Below, in pieces: positions 8,953 to 17,194 of a DNA stretch of 64,000 bases (position 1 is its first letter; each line of letters opens with the position of its first letter). The stretch is from Rurimicrobium sp040387755. GTDB lineage: Bacteria > Bacteroidota > Bacteroidia > Chitinophagales > Chitinophagaceae. Both the position numbers and the translations under genes were made by a program. The stretch spans positions 62,001-126,000 of the forward strand of contig JAZKDB010000004.1 of NCBI GenBank assembly GCA_040387755.1. Reading direction: 5' to 3'. The notes beneath the pieces were generated by a model that saw only the letters and a list, made by a program, of their open reading frames with translations, was not told the DNA's origin and ran no database searches.

Positions 8953-10151
8953 ACCAAAATCAAGGGGATTTACTAAAAAAACTATTGCTTCGTAACAGCA
9001 AAAACGGAAGGCTGGCCAGCGCCTGGATTGCATTATGTATTGGCTGCACCCTACTGTTAATCTCTGTAATGATATGGAGTACTTTTCAGGATTTGTTAAA
9101 AGGGAAAAACAATAATCACGACAGTCTCGGAAGCACATTCCTTACTATCTCCAAAGTAGTAGATGACGCTTCAATGGCAGATAAAGGACTAACACAAATC
9201 TTAGCCTCGGATTTAGAACAAATTAAAAAGGCACCACAAGTGCAAGATATAGGCTTGCTTACTCCGGCTAATTTCAAGGTATCGGCCAGCATAGGATCTG
9301 GTCCGATGTCCTTTAGCACACTTTTATTTTTGGAGGCTGCCCCCGACCGTTTTATGGATCAGATGCCAGAAAGCTGGCAATGGAAGGAGGGAGACCTCAC
9401 AATTCCTATTATCCTTTCCCGAGACTTTCTGAATATGTATAATTATGTATTTGCCCCCAGCCAGGGATTACCCTTACTTTCTGAGCAGACGGTTAAGGCT
9501 TTGGGCTTTACATTAACAATAGGTGAAGGCGCGCAGCAAACTCATTTCAGGGCACAGGTCGAAGGCTTTTCAGACAGGATTTCTTCGGTACTTGTACCAC
9601 AATCTTTTATTGATTTTGGAAATAAACAATTTGGTGTACAAAATACAGTAAACCTATCAAGGGTAATCATTAAAGTGGGAGACCCAAGCGACAAAGGTTT
9701 TACCTCCTTCCTGAATAAAAACAAATACACAACCAATGCTGAACAACTTAGGTTTAGCAAAATGCGGTCAATTGTTGAGGTGGTTTCATTAGCTACCGGA
9801 GTATTGGCTTTACTATTAATGGCAATAGGTGCACTGGTTTTTATTCTGTTTATTGAACTCACCATGGCGCAAGCTCAAACTTCAGTAAAATTGTTGTTAC
9901 AAATCGGCTACAGCCCTCGTAAATTGAGTGGCTTCCTGACATTCAAGTACATACCCATTATGCTCAGTGCCTTATTGACAGCGGCATCATTAGCCGTTGC
10001 ATTACAATATATCGTATCACAAAAACTCAATCAATTACAATTACATATTTCGCCCTTCCCGGGCTTGTATCTGTGGGTTGCAGTGGGTGTTAGTGCACTT
10101 ATATTATTGTGGCAAATCTCTCGCTCTATTCGTAATGCCATTAAAGCGTAG
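8949..10151 (+). CDS. FtsX-like ABC transporter permease
   Basis: A 400-residue membrane protein with the FtsX/MacB topology: one helix near residues 24-46, a periplasmic domain of about 230 residues, then three helices at about 280-305, 333-357 and 372-392. It begins with GTG inside the stop codon of the ATPase gene, giving a four-base overlap typical of coupled translation. It is the membrane half of the transporter encoded with 8308-8952. The periplasmic domain shows no motif I recognise, so the cargo stays unknown. Its last 11 bp overlap the end of the convergent nhaA. Confidence 0.8.
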   Translation: MNQNQGDLLKKLLLRNSKNGRLASAWIALCIGCTLLLISVMIWSTFQDLLKGKNNNHDSLGSTFLTISKVVDDASMADKGLTQILASDLEQIKKAPQVQDIGLLTPANFKVSASIGSGPMSFSTLLFLEAAPDRFMDQMPESWQWKEGDLTIPIILSRDFLNMYNYVFAPSQGLPLLSEQTVKALGFTLTIGEGAQQTHFRAQVEGFSDRISSVLVPQSFIDFGNKQFGVQNTVNLSRVIIKVGDPSDKGFTSFLNKNKYTTNAEQLRFSKMRSIVEVVSLATGVLALLLMAIGALVFILFIELTMAQAQTSVKLLLQIGYSPRKLSGFLTFKYIPIMLSALLTAASLAVALQYIVSQKLNQLQLHISPFPGLYLWVAVGVSALILLWQISRSIRNAIKA

Positions 10152-11310
10152 CTTCTTCTTCTACACTTTCAACAACTTGCTCTCTTTGCGAAAAACGTAA
10201 AAAAACAAGCCCTGTAATTGCTGCCACAAGCGACGAAATCAATATGGCAATTTTTGAATAAATGATATAACCCTGATCTTCGAATGCCAGCAATGTGATA
10301 AAAATAGACATTGTAAATCCAATACCCGCTAACATACCTGCACCGATGATATGCTTCCATTGAATTCCTTCAGGCAATTTGCATAAGCCAAAACTTACAG
10401 ATAAAAATGTAACCATAAAAATGCCCAGAGGCTTGCCCAAAACCAAACCGACAAAAACCCCTATACTGCTATTGGTCACTAAGCCTGATGTCCATTCCTG
10501 AGGAAAATCAATGGCTGTATTGGCCAATGCAAAAAGCGGCAAGATTACAAAAGCTACTGGCCAATGCAAATAATGCTGCAAAATATACGAACTCGATTTT
10601 TCTCTTCCATTACCAAATGGAATTGCAAAAGCCAATAACACTCCACTAATAGTAGCATGAACCCCTGAATGCAGCATAAAATACCACATTGCTATCCCTC
10701 CAAGTAAATAGGGAATCAAATTACGAATCTTCAATCGATTCATAATTAGCAGAACAGCAAAAATACCAAGTGATATACCAAGTTGACAGAAATCTATAGA
10801 CTTCGTATAGAAAATTGCGATACATAAAATTGCGCCCAAATCGTCAATAACTGCAAGCGCCGTCAGAAAAATCTTTAAATTTATGGGTACCCTTTTACCT
10901 AACAACGTCAAAACGCCTAAAGCAAATGCGATATCAGTAGCCATAGGGATACCAGCCCCTGATACTGAATCTGTTCCCATATTGAAAAAATAATACAACG
11001 CTGCAGGCACCATCATTCCACCGGCGGCAGCTAGAATAGGGAATAATGCATTTCTAAAATCTGAAAGTTCCCCATTATATACCTCTCGCTCTAATTCCAG
11101 CCCAATAAGCAGAAAAAAAACTGCCATTAGCCCGTCATTTATCCAATGAGAAATAGAATGCCCATTAAAAATCAGTTCCCAAAAATGGATATACTGTAGA
11201 GAGTAAGAAGAGTTAGCCAAAAATAAAGACAAAAGAGTACAGGCAATCAAAACCGCACCAGATGACTTTTCTGACTCAAAAAATTCGGTAAATAACTTTG
11301 TAATCCGCAT
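10141..11310 (-). CDS. nhaA: Na+/H+ antiporter NhaA
   Basis: A 389-residue inner-membrane antiporter that exchanges cytoplasmic Na+ (or Li+) for protons in pH and salt homeostasis. It carries the hallmark ATDIAFALGVL segment (the equivalent of E. coli Asp133) and the ALAVIDDLGAI segment with the two adjacent aspartates equivalent to Asp163/Asp164 of the ion-binding site. The N-terminus (TKLFTEFFESEKSSG) matches the family and fixes the start. The length is normal. A perfect -7 element lies only 6 nt upstream of the ATG, so the mRNA may be leaderless. The gene lies just downstream of the ATP synthase genes on the same strand but beyond their terminator, so it is probably its own transcription unit. 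Confidence 0.96.
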   Translation of the reverse strand: MRITKLFTEFFESEKSSGAVLIACTLLSLFLANSSYSLQYIHFWELIFNGHSISHWINDGLMAVFFLLIGLELEREVYNGELSDFRNALFPILAAAGGMMVPAALYYFFNMGTDSVSGAGIPMATDIAFALGVLTLLGKRVPINLKIFLTALAVIDDLGAILCIAIFYTKSIDFCQLGISLGIFAVLLIMNRLKIRNLIPYLLGGIAMWYFMLHSGVHATISGVLLAFAIPFGNGREKSSSYILQHYLHWPVAFVILPLFALANTAIDFPQEWTSGLVTNSSIGVFVGLVLGKPLGIFMVTFLSVSFGLCKLPEGIQWKHIIGAGMLAGIGFTMSIFITLLAFEDQGYIIYSKIAILISSLVAAITGLVFLRFSQREQVVESVEEEATL

Positions 11311-11316
11311 TTACAG

Positions 11317-11324
11317 CAAAGATA
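11317..11324 (-). promoter_or_regulatory. Putative -7 promoter element of nhaA
   Basis: The minus strand reads TATCTTTG, a perfect TAnnTTTG match, only 6 nt from the nhaA ATG. Transcription would start at or next to the start codon. Confidence 0.5.
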
Positions 11325-11400
11325 GACTTTAGCACTCCAATTTCAGTCTGATATACCAAGGACTTAAGTACTTATATCGCAAATACAAAAGTTGATTTAT

Positions 11401-11438
11401 TGGAACAAAAAACCCATCCCGGTTAAACGGAATGGGTT
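11401..11438 (-). terminator. Terminator of the atp operon
   Basis: An 11-bp stem with one mismatch pairs AACCCATCCCG (11411-11421) with CGGAATGGGTT (11428-11438) around the loop GTTAAA. It is followed on the minus strand by a T-rich run. It lies 45 bp past the atpA stop and shows that the operon ends after atpA. Confidence 0.85.
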
Positions 11439-11483
11439 ATTGCATTGTGTATATTTACTCTGCAAACAGAGTGGTAACGCTTA

Positions 11484-13061
11484 CTATTTAAACTGAGGAA
11501 TCAGGCTATTTACCAAAGAGGTCATCTTAGCCAACCCTTCTTCAGGTAAATTACCTTTCTTGAATTCTGCAAGAATATCAGCGTGTTTGATTTCCATTTC
11601 ACGAATGAATGTTTCTTCAAATGCTTTTACATTCTTAACAGGAATTTCGCGGATAAGGTTATTGGTACCGATATAAATCATCGCAACTTGCTTTTCAACA
11701 CTATAAGGCGCAAATTGAGGCTGCTTCAGGATTTCAAGGTTACGGGCACCTTTATCAATAACATTTTTAGTAGCAGCATCAAGATCACCACCAAATTTAG
11801 AGAAGGCTTCCATTTCACGGAAAAGGGCCTGATCCAATTTAAGTGTACCAGATACTTTTTTCATTGATTTAATCTGAGCATTACCACCCACACGGCTAAC
11901 AGAGATACCAACGTTAATTGCCGGACGAATACCGGAAAGGAACAAGTTGGTTTCAAGGAATATCTGACCATCGGTAATAGAGATTACATTCGTTGGAATA
12001 TAAGCAGATACGTCAGCAGCCTGAGTTTCGATAATCGGCAAAGCGGTCAATGAACCACCACCTTTTACCAGATGTTTGATACTTTCTGGCAAGTCATTCA
12101 TCGTTTTTGCGATATCATCATTATTAATCACTTTCGCGGCACGCTCCAACAAACGACTATGCAGATAGAATACGTCACCAGGATAAGCCTCACGTCCCGG
12201 AGGGCGACGAAGCAACAAAGAAACCTCACGGTAAGCTACAGCTTGTTTACTCAAATCATCGTAAACAACCAATGCAGGACGGCCACTGTCACGGAAGAAT
12301 TCTCCGATAGCAGCACCGGCAAATGGTGCATAGAATTGTAATGGAGCTGGATCAGATGCAGAAGCCAAAACGACTGTTGTATAAGGCATTGCACCGTTCT
12401 CTTCCAATGTTTTGATAACACCAGCTACTGTTGACGCTTTCTGTCCGATAGCGACATAAATACAGTATACAGGTTTACCTGCATCATAAAATTCTTTCTG
12501 ATTAATGATGGTATCAACGCAAATAGCAGTTTTCCCGGTTTGACGGTCACCAATTACCAATTCACGTTGTCCACGACCAATAGGAATCATCGCATCAATT
12601 GCTTTGATACCTGTTTGCAATGGTTCTTTAACCGGCTCACGAAATAATACTCCCGGTGCTTTACGCTCCAAAGGCATTTCATACAAATCGCCACCCAAAG
12701 GACCTTTACCATCAATTGGTTCTCCCAAAGTATTCACTACACGTCCAAGCATGCTCTCGCCCACTTTGATAGAGGCAATCATACCGGTACGTTTTACTTT
12801 ACTACCTTCTTTGATACCTGCGCTTTCTCCCATCAATACCACACCCACGTTGTCTTCTTCAAGGTTAAGTGCGATGGCACGAACACCATTTTCGAATTCA
12901 ACTAGCTCTCCTTGGCGAACGCTGTTCAGTCCGTAAACCAATGCGATACCATCACCCACCTGGAGTACAGTACCTACTTCTTCGAGATTAGCAGAAGCAT
13001 CAAAGTTGCTCAACTGCTGGCGTAGTATCGCCGATATTTCATCGGGTTTTATGTCAACCAT
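11484..13061 (-). CDS. atpA: F1Fo ATP synthase subunit alpha
   Basis: A 525-residue non-catalytic nucleotide-binding subunit of the F1 head. It shows the Walker A GDRQTGKTA, the PAINVGISVSRVGG segment and the N-terminal LEEVGTVLQVGDGIA beta-barrel crown typical of alpha subunits. The length is normal. It is the last gene of the cluster atpB-atpE-atpF-atpH-atpA, with 66 bp to atpH. In most bacteria atpG follows directly, but here a terminator and nhaA follow, so the gamma subunit must be encoded elsewhere, as must beta and epsilon. Confidence 0.98.
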   Translation of the reverse strand: MVDIKPDEISAILRQQLSNFDASANLEEVGTVLQVGDGIALVYGLNSVRQGELVEFENGVRAIALNLEEDNVGVVLMGESAGIKEGSKVKRTGMIASIKVGESMLGRVVNTLGEPIDGKGPLGGDLYEMPLERKAPGVLFREPVKEPLQTGIKAIDAMIPIGRGQRELVIGDRQTGKTAICVDTIINQKEFYDAGKPVYCIYVAIGQKASTVAGVIKTLEENGAMPYTTVVLASASDPAPLQFYAPFAGAAIGEFFRDSGRPALVVYDDLSKQAVAYREVSLLLRRPPGREAYPGDVFYLHSRLLERAAKVINNDDIAKTMNDLPESIKHLVKGGGSLTALPIIETQAADVSAYIPTNVISITDGQIFLETNLFLSGIRPAINVGISVSRVGGNAQIKSMKKVSGTLKLDQALFREMEAFSKFGGDLDAATKNVIDKGARNLEILKQPQFAPYSVEKQVAMIYIGTNNLIREIPVKNVKAFEETFIREMEIKHADILAEFKKGNLPEEGLAKMTSLVNSLIPQFK

Positions 13062-13127
13062 TTTCTATAAAAATTAAAAAAAGTAAAACTAAAATTATTG
13101 TCTGTTTAAATATTATTCCTGTAGTAA

Positions 13128-13688
13128 TTAAATCTGTGAAACGTACAGATTCTTGCTAAATTGCTTTTTGATATCATTCAAGTCACGCGCAACACTTGCA
13201 TCCATTTGTTTATCGCCCATATCCAAAATAAAACCACCAATCAGTGATGCATCAACGGCAGTCTCAATATGAATAGTACTTTCGTGATACATATTTGCAA
13301 GCTTAGTACGTAACACTTCTACAACCACTGCATCTACCGCTGTTGCGGTGGTCAACTTCACCATGCGCATCTTTTTATTGAGGCGATACTGTGCAATAAA
13401 AGCAACAGCAATTTCATCTATACTTTGTTCGCGCCCTTTACTGATTAGCAATTTAAGAAAGGTAATAGTCAATACAGAAATGCGGTTACTGAAGATGGCC
13501 TCAATAATGGCAGTTTTTTTGTCGGCTTTGATTACCGGGCTACGCATCATTGCAACAAATTCGCTGTTTTGTTTACAAATAGCGTCAAGAAGCTGCATAT
13601 CCTTTAAAGTTTCTTCAAGACTGTTTCTTTCAACAGAGATGTCGATTAAGGATTTAGCATAACGAGAGGCAAGACGAGGATTAAGCAT
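13128..13688 (-). CDS. atpH: F1Fo ATP synthase subunit delta (OSCP)
   Basis: A 186-residue stalk protein that joins the F1 alpha subunits to the b-subunit peripheral stalk. The N-terminal helical bundle begins LNPRLASRYAKSLIDIS, a classic delta start, and the C-terminal domain has the conserved DASLIGGFILDMGDKQMDASV stretch (shown in full over 13190-13252). It sits between atpF (52 bp upstream) and atpA in the canonical order. Confidence 0.97.
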   Translation of the reverse strand: MLNPRLASRYAKSLIDISVERNSLEETLKDMQLLDAICKQNSEFVAMMRSPVIKADKKTAIIEAIFSNRISVLTITFLKLLISKGREQSIDEIAVAFIAQYRLNKKMRMVKLTTATAVDAVVVEVLRTKLANMYHESTIHIETAVDASLIGGFILDMGDKQMDASVARDLNDIKKQFSKNLYVSQI

Positions 13689-13740
13689 ATTAATTGAGGA
13701 ATTTAACTATAAGGCAGAGAAAACAAGGTTCAAATAAAGG

Positions 13741-14235
13741 TTAGTTAAGTTGAACTTCTTCAGCAAGCTTTTTAGCGTAGCTGCTTTGTTCTGCATCGTT
13801 AGATAAATTTTTACGCAACACTTTTTCTGCTACAGAGAGTGCCAAAGTAGCTACTTCGTTCTTTACTTCTGTCATTGCAGCCATTTTCATATGGTTAATC
13901 TGCACGCGGGCATCAGCAATAATTTTTGAAGCTTCATCTTTTGCCTGATCTTTTGCTTCGTTAACTATTTTATCTTTCAATTCTTTAGCTTCTTTAAGCA
14001 TTTGAGAACGTTCTTCACGGGCTTGATTCATTACTTTTTGATTCTCAGCCTGCATGGTAGCCATCTCAGCTTTGATACGTGTAGCAGAAGCAATAGAATC
14101 TGCAATGCCTTTTTCACGCTCATTAAGGGAGGAAAGGATTGGACCCCAGGCAAATTTTCTAAGAATTAAAAAAACAATCAAAAACGCCAGAAGCGTCCAA
14201 ACAAATAAACCTAAATCGGGTTTGAGCAATTCCAT
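13741..14235 (-). CDS. atpF: F1Fo ATP synthase subunit b
   Basis: A 164-residue peripheral-stalk subunit. One N-terminal membrane helix (LGLFVWTLLAFLIVFLILRK) is followed by a long charged coiled coil (residues about 35-150) with many Lys, Glu and Ala, as in bacterial b subunits. It has the standard length of a single-b type and the standard position between atpE and atpH. The 139-bp gap before it contains two inverted repeats that could tune its expression relative to atpE. Confidence 0.96.
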   Translation of the reverse strand: MELLKPDLGLFVWTLLAFLIVFLILRKFAWGPILSSLNEREKGIADSIASATRIKAEMATMQAENQKVMNQAREERSQMLKEAKELKDKIVNEAKDQAKDEASKIIADARVQINHMKMAAMTEVKNEVATLALSVAEKVLRKNLSNDAEQSSYAKKLAEEVQLN

Positions 14236-14281
14236 AAAATTGAATCTTTTTTGTGGGGTAATTTATGATTCTATAATATTT

Positions 14282-14297
14282 CAGTAAAATTTTACTG
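14282..14297. repeat. 16-nt perfect palindrome between atpE and atpF
   Basis: CAGTAAAATTTTACTG is fully self-complementary and ends 47 bp before the atpF start. It could be a DNA-level site or, in RNA, a weak hairpin in the atpF leader. Confidence 0.45.
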
Positions 14298-14316
14298 GCT
14301 TAATTTCTTTTTAAAG

Positions 14317-14351
14317 AACTGTATCCTCTGCCCTTTGCGTCAGATACAGTT
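14317..14351 (-). promoter_or_regulatory. Intercistronic hairpin after atpE
   Basis: The arms AACTGTATC (14317-14325) and GATACAGTT (14343-14351) are perfectly complementary around a 17-nt loop. On the minus strand the hairpin lies 24 bp past the atpE stop and has no clean U tract. A 3'-end stabiliser or partial attenuator is plausible, because the c subunit is needed in many copies per complex while b is needed in two. This function is inference from position. Confidence 0.5.
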
Positions 14352-14374
14352 CAATGTTTTGTCTTTGTTGTTGC

Positions 14375-14620
14375 TTATTTCAAAACAGCCAACAAACCTG
14401 CGATAACACCGAAAAGTGCCACACCTTCTACGAAGGCTGCAGTCAAGATCATAGCAGAGCGGATATCACCGGCAGCTTCTGGTTGGCGAGCGATTGACTC
14501 AACTGCACCTTTACCAATTTGACCGATACCAACACCTGCAGCTAATGCAGCGATACCAGCACCTACTGCGCCAAGACCTGCGGCGCTACCATCTAACAAG
14601 ATTGTGTTTAAGATAGACAT
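14375..14620 (-). CDS. atpE: F1Fo ATP synthase subunit c (rotor ring)
   Basis: An 81-residue two-helix hairpin that forms the membrane rotor ring. The polar loop contains the conserved ARQPEA sequence and helix 2 carries the ion-carrying Glu65 in AAFVEGVALFG. Gln34 is present, but residues 66-67 are Gly-Val rather than the Ser-Thr seen next to the Glu in known sodium-binding rings, which favours protons as the coupling ion. It lies 24 bp after atpB and is followed by an intercistronic hairpin. Confidence 0.98.
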   Translation of the reverse strand: MSILNTILLDGSAAGLGAVGAGIAALAAGVGIGQIGKGAVESIARQPEAAGDIRSAMILTAAFVEGVALFGVIAGLLAVLK

Positions 14621-14644
14621 ATATATAAGGGGATTTAAAAAATA

Positions 14645-15823
14645 CTAAGCTATAATTTCGTGTTCAGATGAAGTATAATGTTGTCCGTCATCATGTCCAT
14701 GACCTTCATCAACTGCCTGACCAATAAAAACAGCTGTCAGTGTAGTAAAGATAAAAGCCTGAATGGCACCAACCAATAATTCAAGAAAAAACATAAAAAT
14801 GGAGAAACCGACTGAAACAGGAGAAAAACCCCAACCTGCAACAGGAGACATGGCTCCAAAAATAAATATCATACAAACAATACTAAGGATAATGATGTGC
14901 CCCGCAAGAATGTTTGCAAAAAGACGAATTGTAAGAGCTACAGGCTTAATAAACAGAGAGATAATCTCAATAGGAACCAAAAGGAATTTAATACCCAATG
15001 GTACTCCCGGAGGATTTAACAAGTGACCCCAAAAATGACCGTTTGCACGAACAACCATTACAATGAAAGTAATTAATGCCAAACAAGCTGTTACTGCTAT
15101 ATTGCCGGTAAAATTGGCTCCTCCAGGTATAAGACCTAAAAGGTTGTTGATCCAGATAAAGAAAAAGAATGTCAGCAATATCGGCATAAAGCGATGTGCT
15201 TTGTGACCGAGGTTGGGAACTGCTACTTCATCACGTACAAAAGTAATTACAGGTTCTAAAGCATTTTGAAATCCTGTAGGAGCTGTCATTGTACCACGCT
15301 GTTTGTATTTCTTAGCTACATTCAGCATAATAACCAACAAAAGCACAACGGATATAAGCATTGATGCGACATTCTTTGTAATAGAAAAATCATAAACAGT
15401 TGAACCATCAACAGTTACTATTGAACCATTTTTCATCCCTTCAACAGAAGCCTGATCCATTCCTGATGCCAATAAACTGGCTTTGTAATGATCGTCAACC
15501 ATTTGATACTGGCCATCTACTATCTCGCGATGACCTTCGTGGCCAAAACGGGAAGAGGAGAACATGGACAAACCATTGATTGGGCTATACAAAATTACAG
15601 GCAAAGGAACAGTAACGTGATTTTCTCCTATTGTCATAAAATGCCACTCATGAGCATCGCCAACGTGATCGAAGATTATTTTTTTGATATCTAATGCTTC
15701 ATTTGCTTCCGCATGGCCTGAAACAGCCTCAGCAGGAGCGGCATGCTCCTCTTGAGCAACTGCATTAAAAGATGCTACAAAAAGCGTAAAAACCAATACC
15801 AATAAGGAGAACAGACGATTCAT
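14645..15823 (-). CDS. atpB: F1Fo ATP synthase subunit a (with N-terminal extension)
   Basis: A 392-residue Fo proton-channel subunit. The C-terminal two thirds hold the membrane helices with the essential Arg in ALTIRLFANILAGH, and NNLLGLIPGG. The first 145 or so residues are an extension: a signal-peptide-like start (MNRLFSLLVLVFTLFVASF...AVAQ), a His/Glu/Ala-rich stretch and a soluble segment before the first helix. Extended a subunits of this kind are common in Bacteroidota. It is the first gene of the atp cluster and has a perfect -7 element 28 nt upstream. The usual atpI-type accessory gene is not in front of it. Confidence 0.97.
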   Translation of the reverse strand: MNRLFSLLVLVFTLFVASFNAVAQEEHAAPAEAVSGHAEANEALDIKKIIFDHVGDAHEWHFMTIGENHVTVPLPVILYSPINGLSMFSSSRFGHEGHREIVDGQYQMVDDHYKASLLASGMDQASVEGMKNGSIVTVDGSTVYDFSITKNVASMLISVVLLLVIMLNVAKKYKQRGTMTAPTGFQNALEPVITFVRDEVAVPNLGHKAHRFMPILLTFFFFIWINNLLGLIPGGANFTGNIAVTACLALITFIVMVVRANGHFWGHLLNPPGVPLGIKFLLVPIEIISLFIKPVALTIRLFANILAGHIIILSIVCMIFIFGAMSPVAGWGFSPVSVGFSIFMFFLELLVGAIQAFIFTTLTAVFIGQAVDEGHGHDDGQHYTSSEHEIIA

Positions 15824-15851
15824 AAGCAGTAAAATGACCCTAAATTTTGCG

Positions 15852-15859
15852 CAAAGATA
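15852..15859 (-). promoter_or_regulatory. Putative -7 promoter element of the atp operon
   Basis: The minus strand reads TATCTTTG (perfect TAnnTTTG), 28 nt before the atpB ATG. No clear TTTG was found at the -33 distance. Confidence 0.6.
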
Positions 15860-15990
15860 CTTGTTTTAATTTCATAAATAACAGCAAGTGGATTTTTTTT
15901 TCAACAGAAATTCACAAAATTGAGTTGTTACTCAAATTGGATATTTCGACCAATTGGAGAACAATCACACTATTAAAGAATCAATAAAGA

Positions 15991-16023
15991 CAAAAAAAAG
16001 CCTCGTAAAAATTTACGAGGCTT
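15991..16023 (-). terminator. Terminator after the PorP/SprF gene
   Basis: A 12-bp perfect stem pairs AAGCCTCGTAAA (15998-16009) with TTTACGAGGCTT (16012-16023). It is followed on the minus strand by seven to eight U residues. It isolates the upstream gene from the atp promoter. Confidence 0.88.
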
Positions 16024-16044
16024 AAAATATTAGATAATCAAGAA

Positions 16045-17082
16045 TTAGAACTTAGGGCAACCAGTAACAAAACGTTGAGCAGGATCAGCCTTATTGATTG
16101 CACCATTGAAAATCAATGATATTTCCATAGCACCATTACCATTTGTGGCAGGAGTGAAACCAGATAAGTTTGCATCGTAGCTAACACCTAACTGAGCTTT
16201 AGACCACTCAAATCCAATGTAAGGAACAACTGCATCTCCATAACGATACCAGCTACCAAGATAGAAAATAGATGCTTTGCTGAATTCTTTATCGTAGCCA
16301 GGGTTCAAAACAAAACCTACTGCACCACCTGCCATTACTGAAGTGTTTGGTCCCTGAACCTGAAACAAAGCGCTTGCATAAAGAACAGTACGGTCATTCA
16401 TATCAAATTGAGTACCGCCGTAAGCAGCAAATCTTCTATACAACTTATGTTTGCCACCAAGAAAAGTCTCTACAGGACGAGTGATATGATACATTGATGC
16501 ACCTCCAAAAAGAGTGGCATGCTCACTTACTCTGCCGCTGTAGATAATACCTGCTGCAAAATCAGGATAAGTAAGATCTTTGTTATTCAGATTATCGTTT
16601 GTGGCGATACTAAAAGTCTGGTTGCGTGGATCATACTGATCTTCAAACTGTAATTTGTCCTGCTGCAAACTTTTTTGAACTAAAGTTCCTTGCAATCCAA
16701 ACGACAAAGTATGTTGCTTGTCTACACCAAAAGCTTTGTGATAGGCAGCAGATAGACCGATAGTAACGTTTTGTAACAATCCTGTACCAGCCCTGTCAAA
16801 TAAACCTAAAACACCAAAACCAAGATAATCTCCGTTGGCAAACTGGCCACGCATAGAAGCCATATCATATGATATAGTAGCTGTTGTGTATGGGGCATTA
16901 TTTACCGAACTCCATTGATTGCGATAATTTGCAGCCAAGCGAAAATCCGATTGGGTAAGTCCGGTAAGTGCCGGATTTAAGGTCATGGGAGAGGTGAAAT
17001 ACTGAGAAAAGTGCACATCCTGCGCATCTGAAGTATTTGAAAGTGCTAAAAATGCACCCAAACAGAATAGTATTTTCTTCAT
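16045..17082 (-). CDS. PorP/SprF-family outer-membrane protein
   Basis: A 345-residue barrel protein of the type IX secretion/gliding family PorP/SprF. After a signal peptide (MKKILFCLGAFLALS...DAQ) comes the family hallmark QDVHFSQYFTSPMTLNPAL and then AANYRNQW. Alternating aromatic strands follow, ending in a beta-strand tail. Members of this family act with particular T9SS cargo, especially large proteins with type B C-terminal signals, holding them at the surface. No cargo gene is adjacent, but one with such a signal lies 8.4 kb away (25500-28811). The gene is monocistronic and has its own terminator. Confidence 0.93.
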   Translation of the reverse strand: MKKILFCLGAFLALSNTSDAQDVHFSQYFTSPMTLNPALTGLTQSDFRLAANYRNQWSSVNNAPYTTATISYDMASMRGQFANGDYLGFGVLGLFDRAGTGLLQNVTIGLSAAYHKAFGVDKQHTLSFGLQGTLVQKSLQQDKLQFEDQYDPRNQTFSIATNDNLNNKDLTYPDFAAGIIYSGRVSEHATLFGGASMYHITRPVETFLGGKHKLYRRFAAYGGTQFDMNDRTVLYASALFQVQGPNTSVMAGGAVGFVLNPGYDKEFSKASIFYLGSWYRYGDAVVPYIGFEWSKAQLGVSYDANLSGFTPATNGNGAMEISLIFNGAINKADPAQRFVTGCPKF

Positions 17083-17194
17083 CTTGTTTTGGGGTTTATA
17101 TTTCTAATGTTAAACTCTGTTATTAACTTATTATTGGGCAAGATAGGCAAATATTGATTTTTCACAAAACATTTTCAATATTTTTTTAACAACA

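Noticed and set aside
10141..10151. 11-bp convergent overlap of the permease and nhaA considered as a fusion or frameshift
   Set aside because: Both proteins end in a normal way for their families and the stops are on opposite strands; short convergent overlaps are common.
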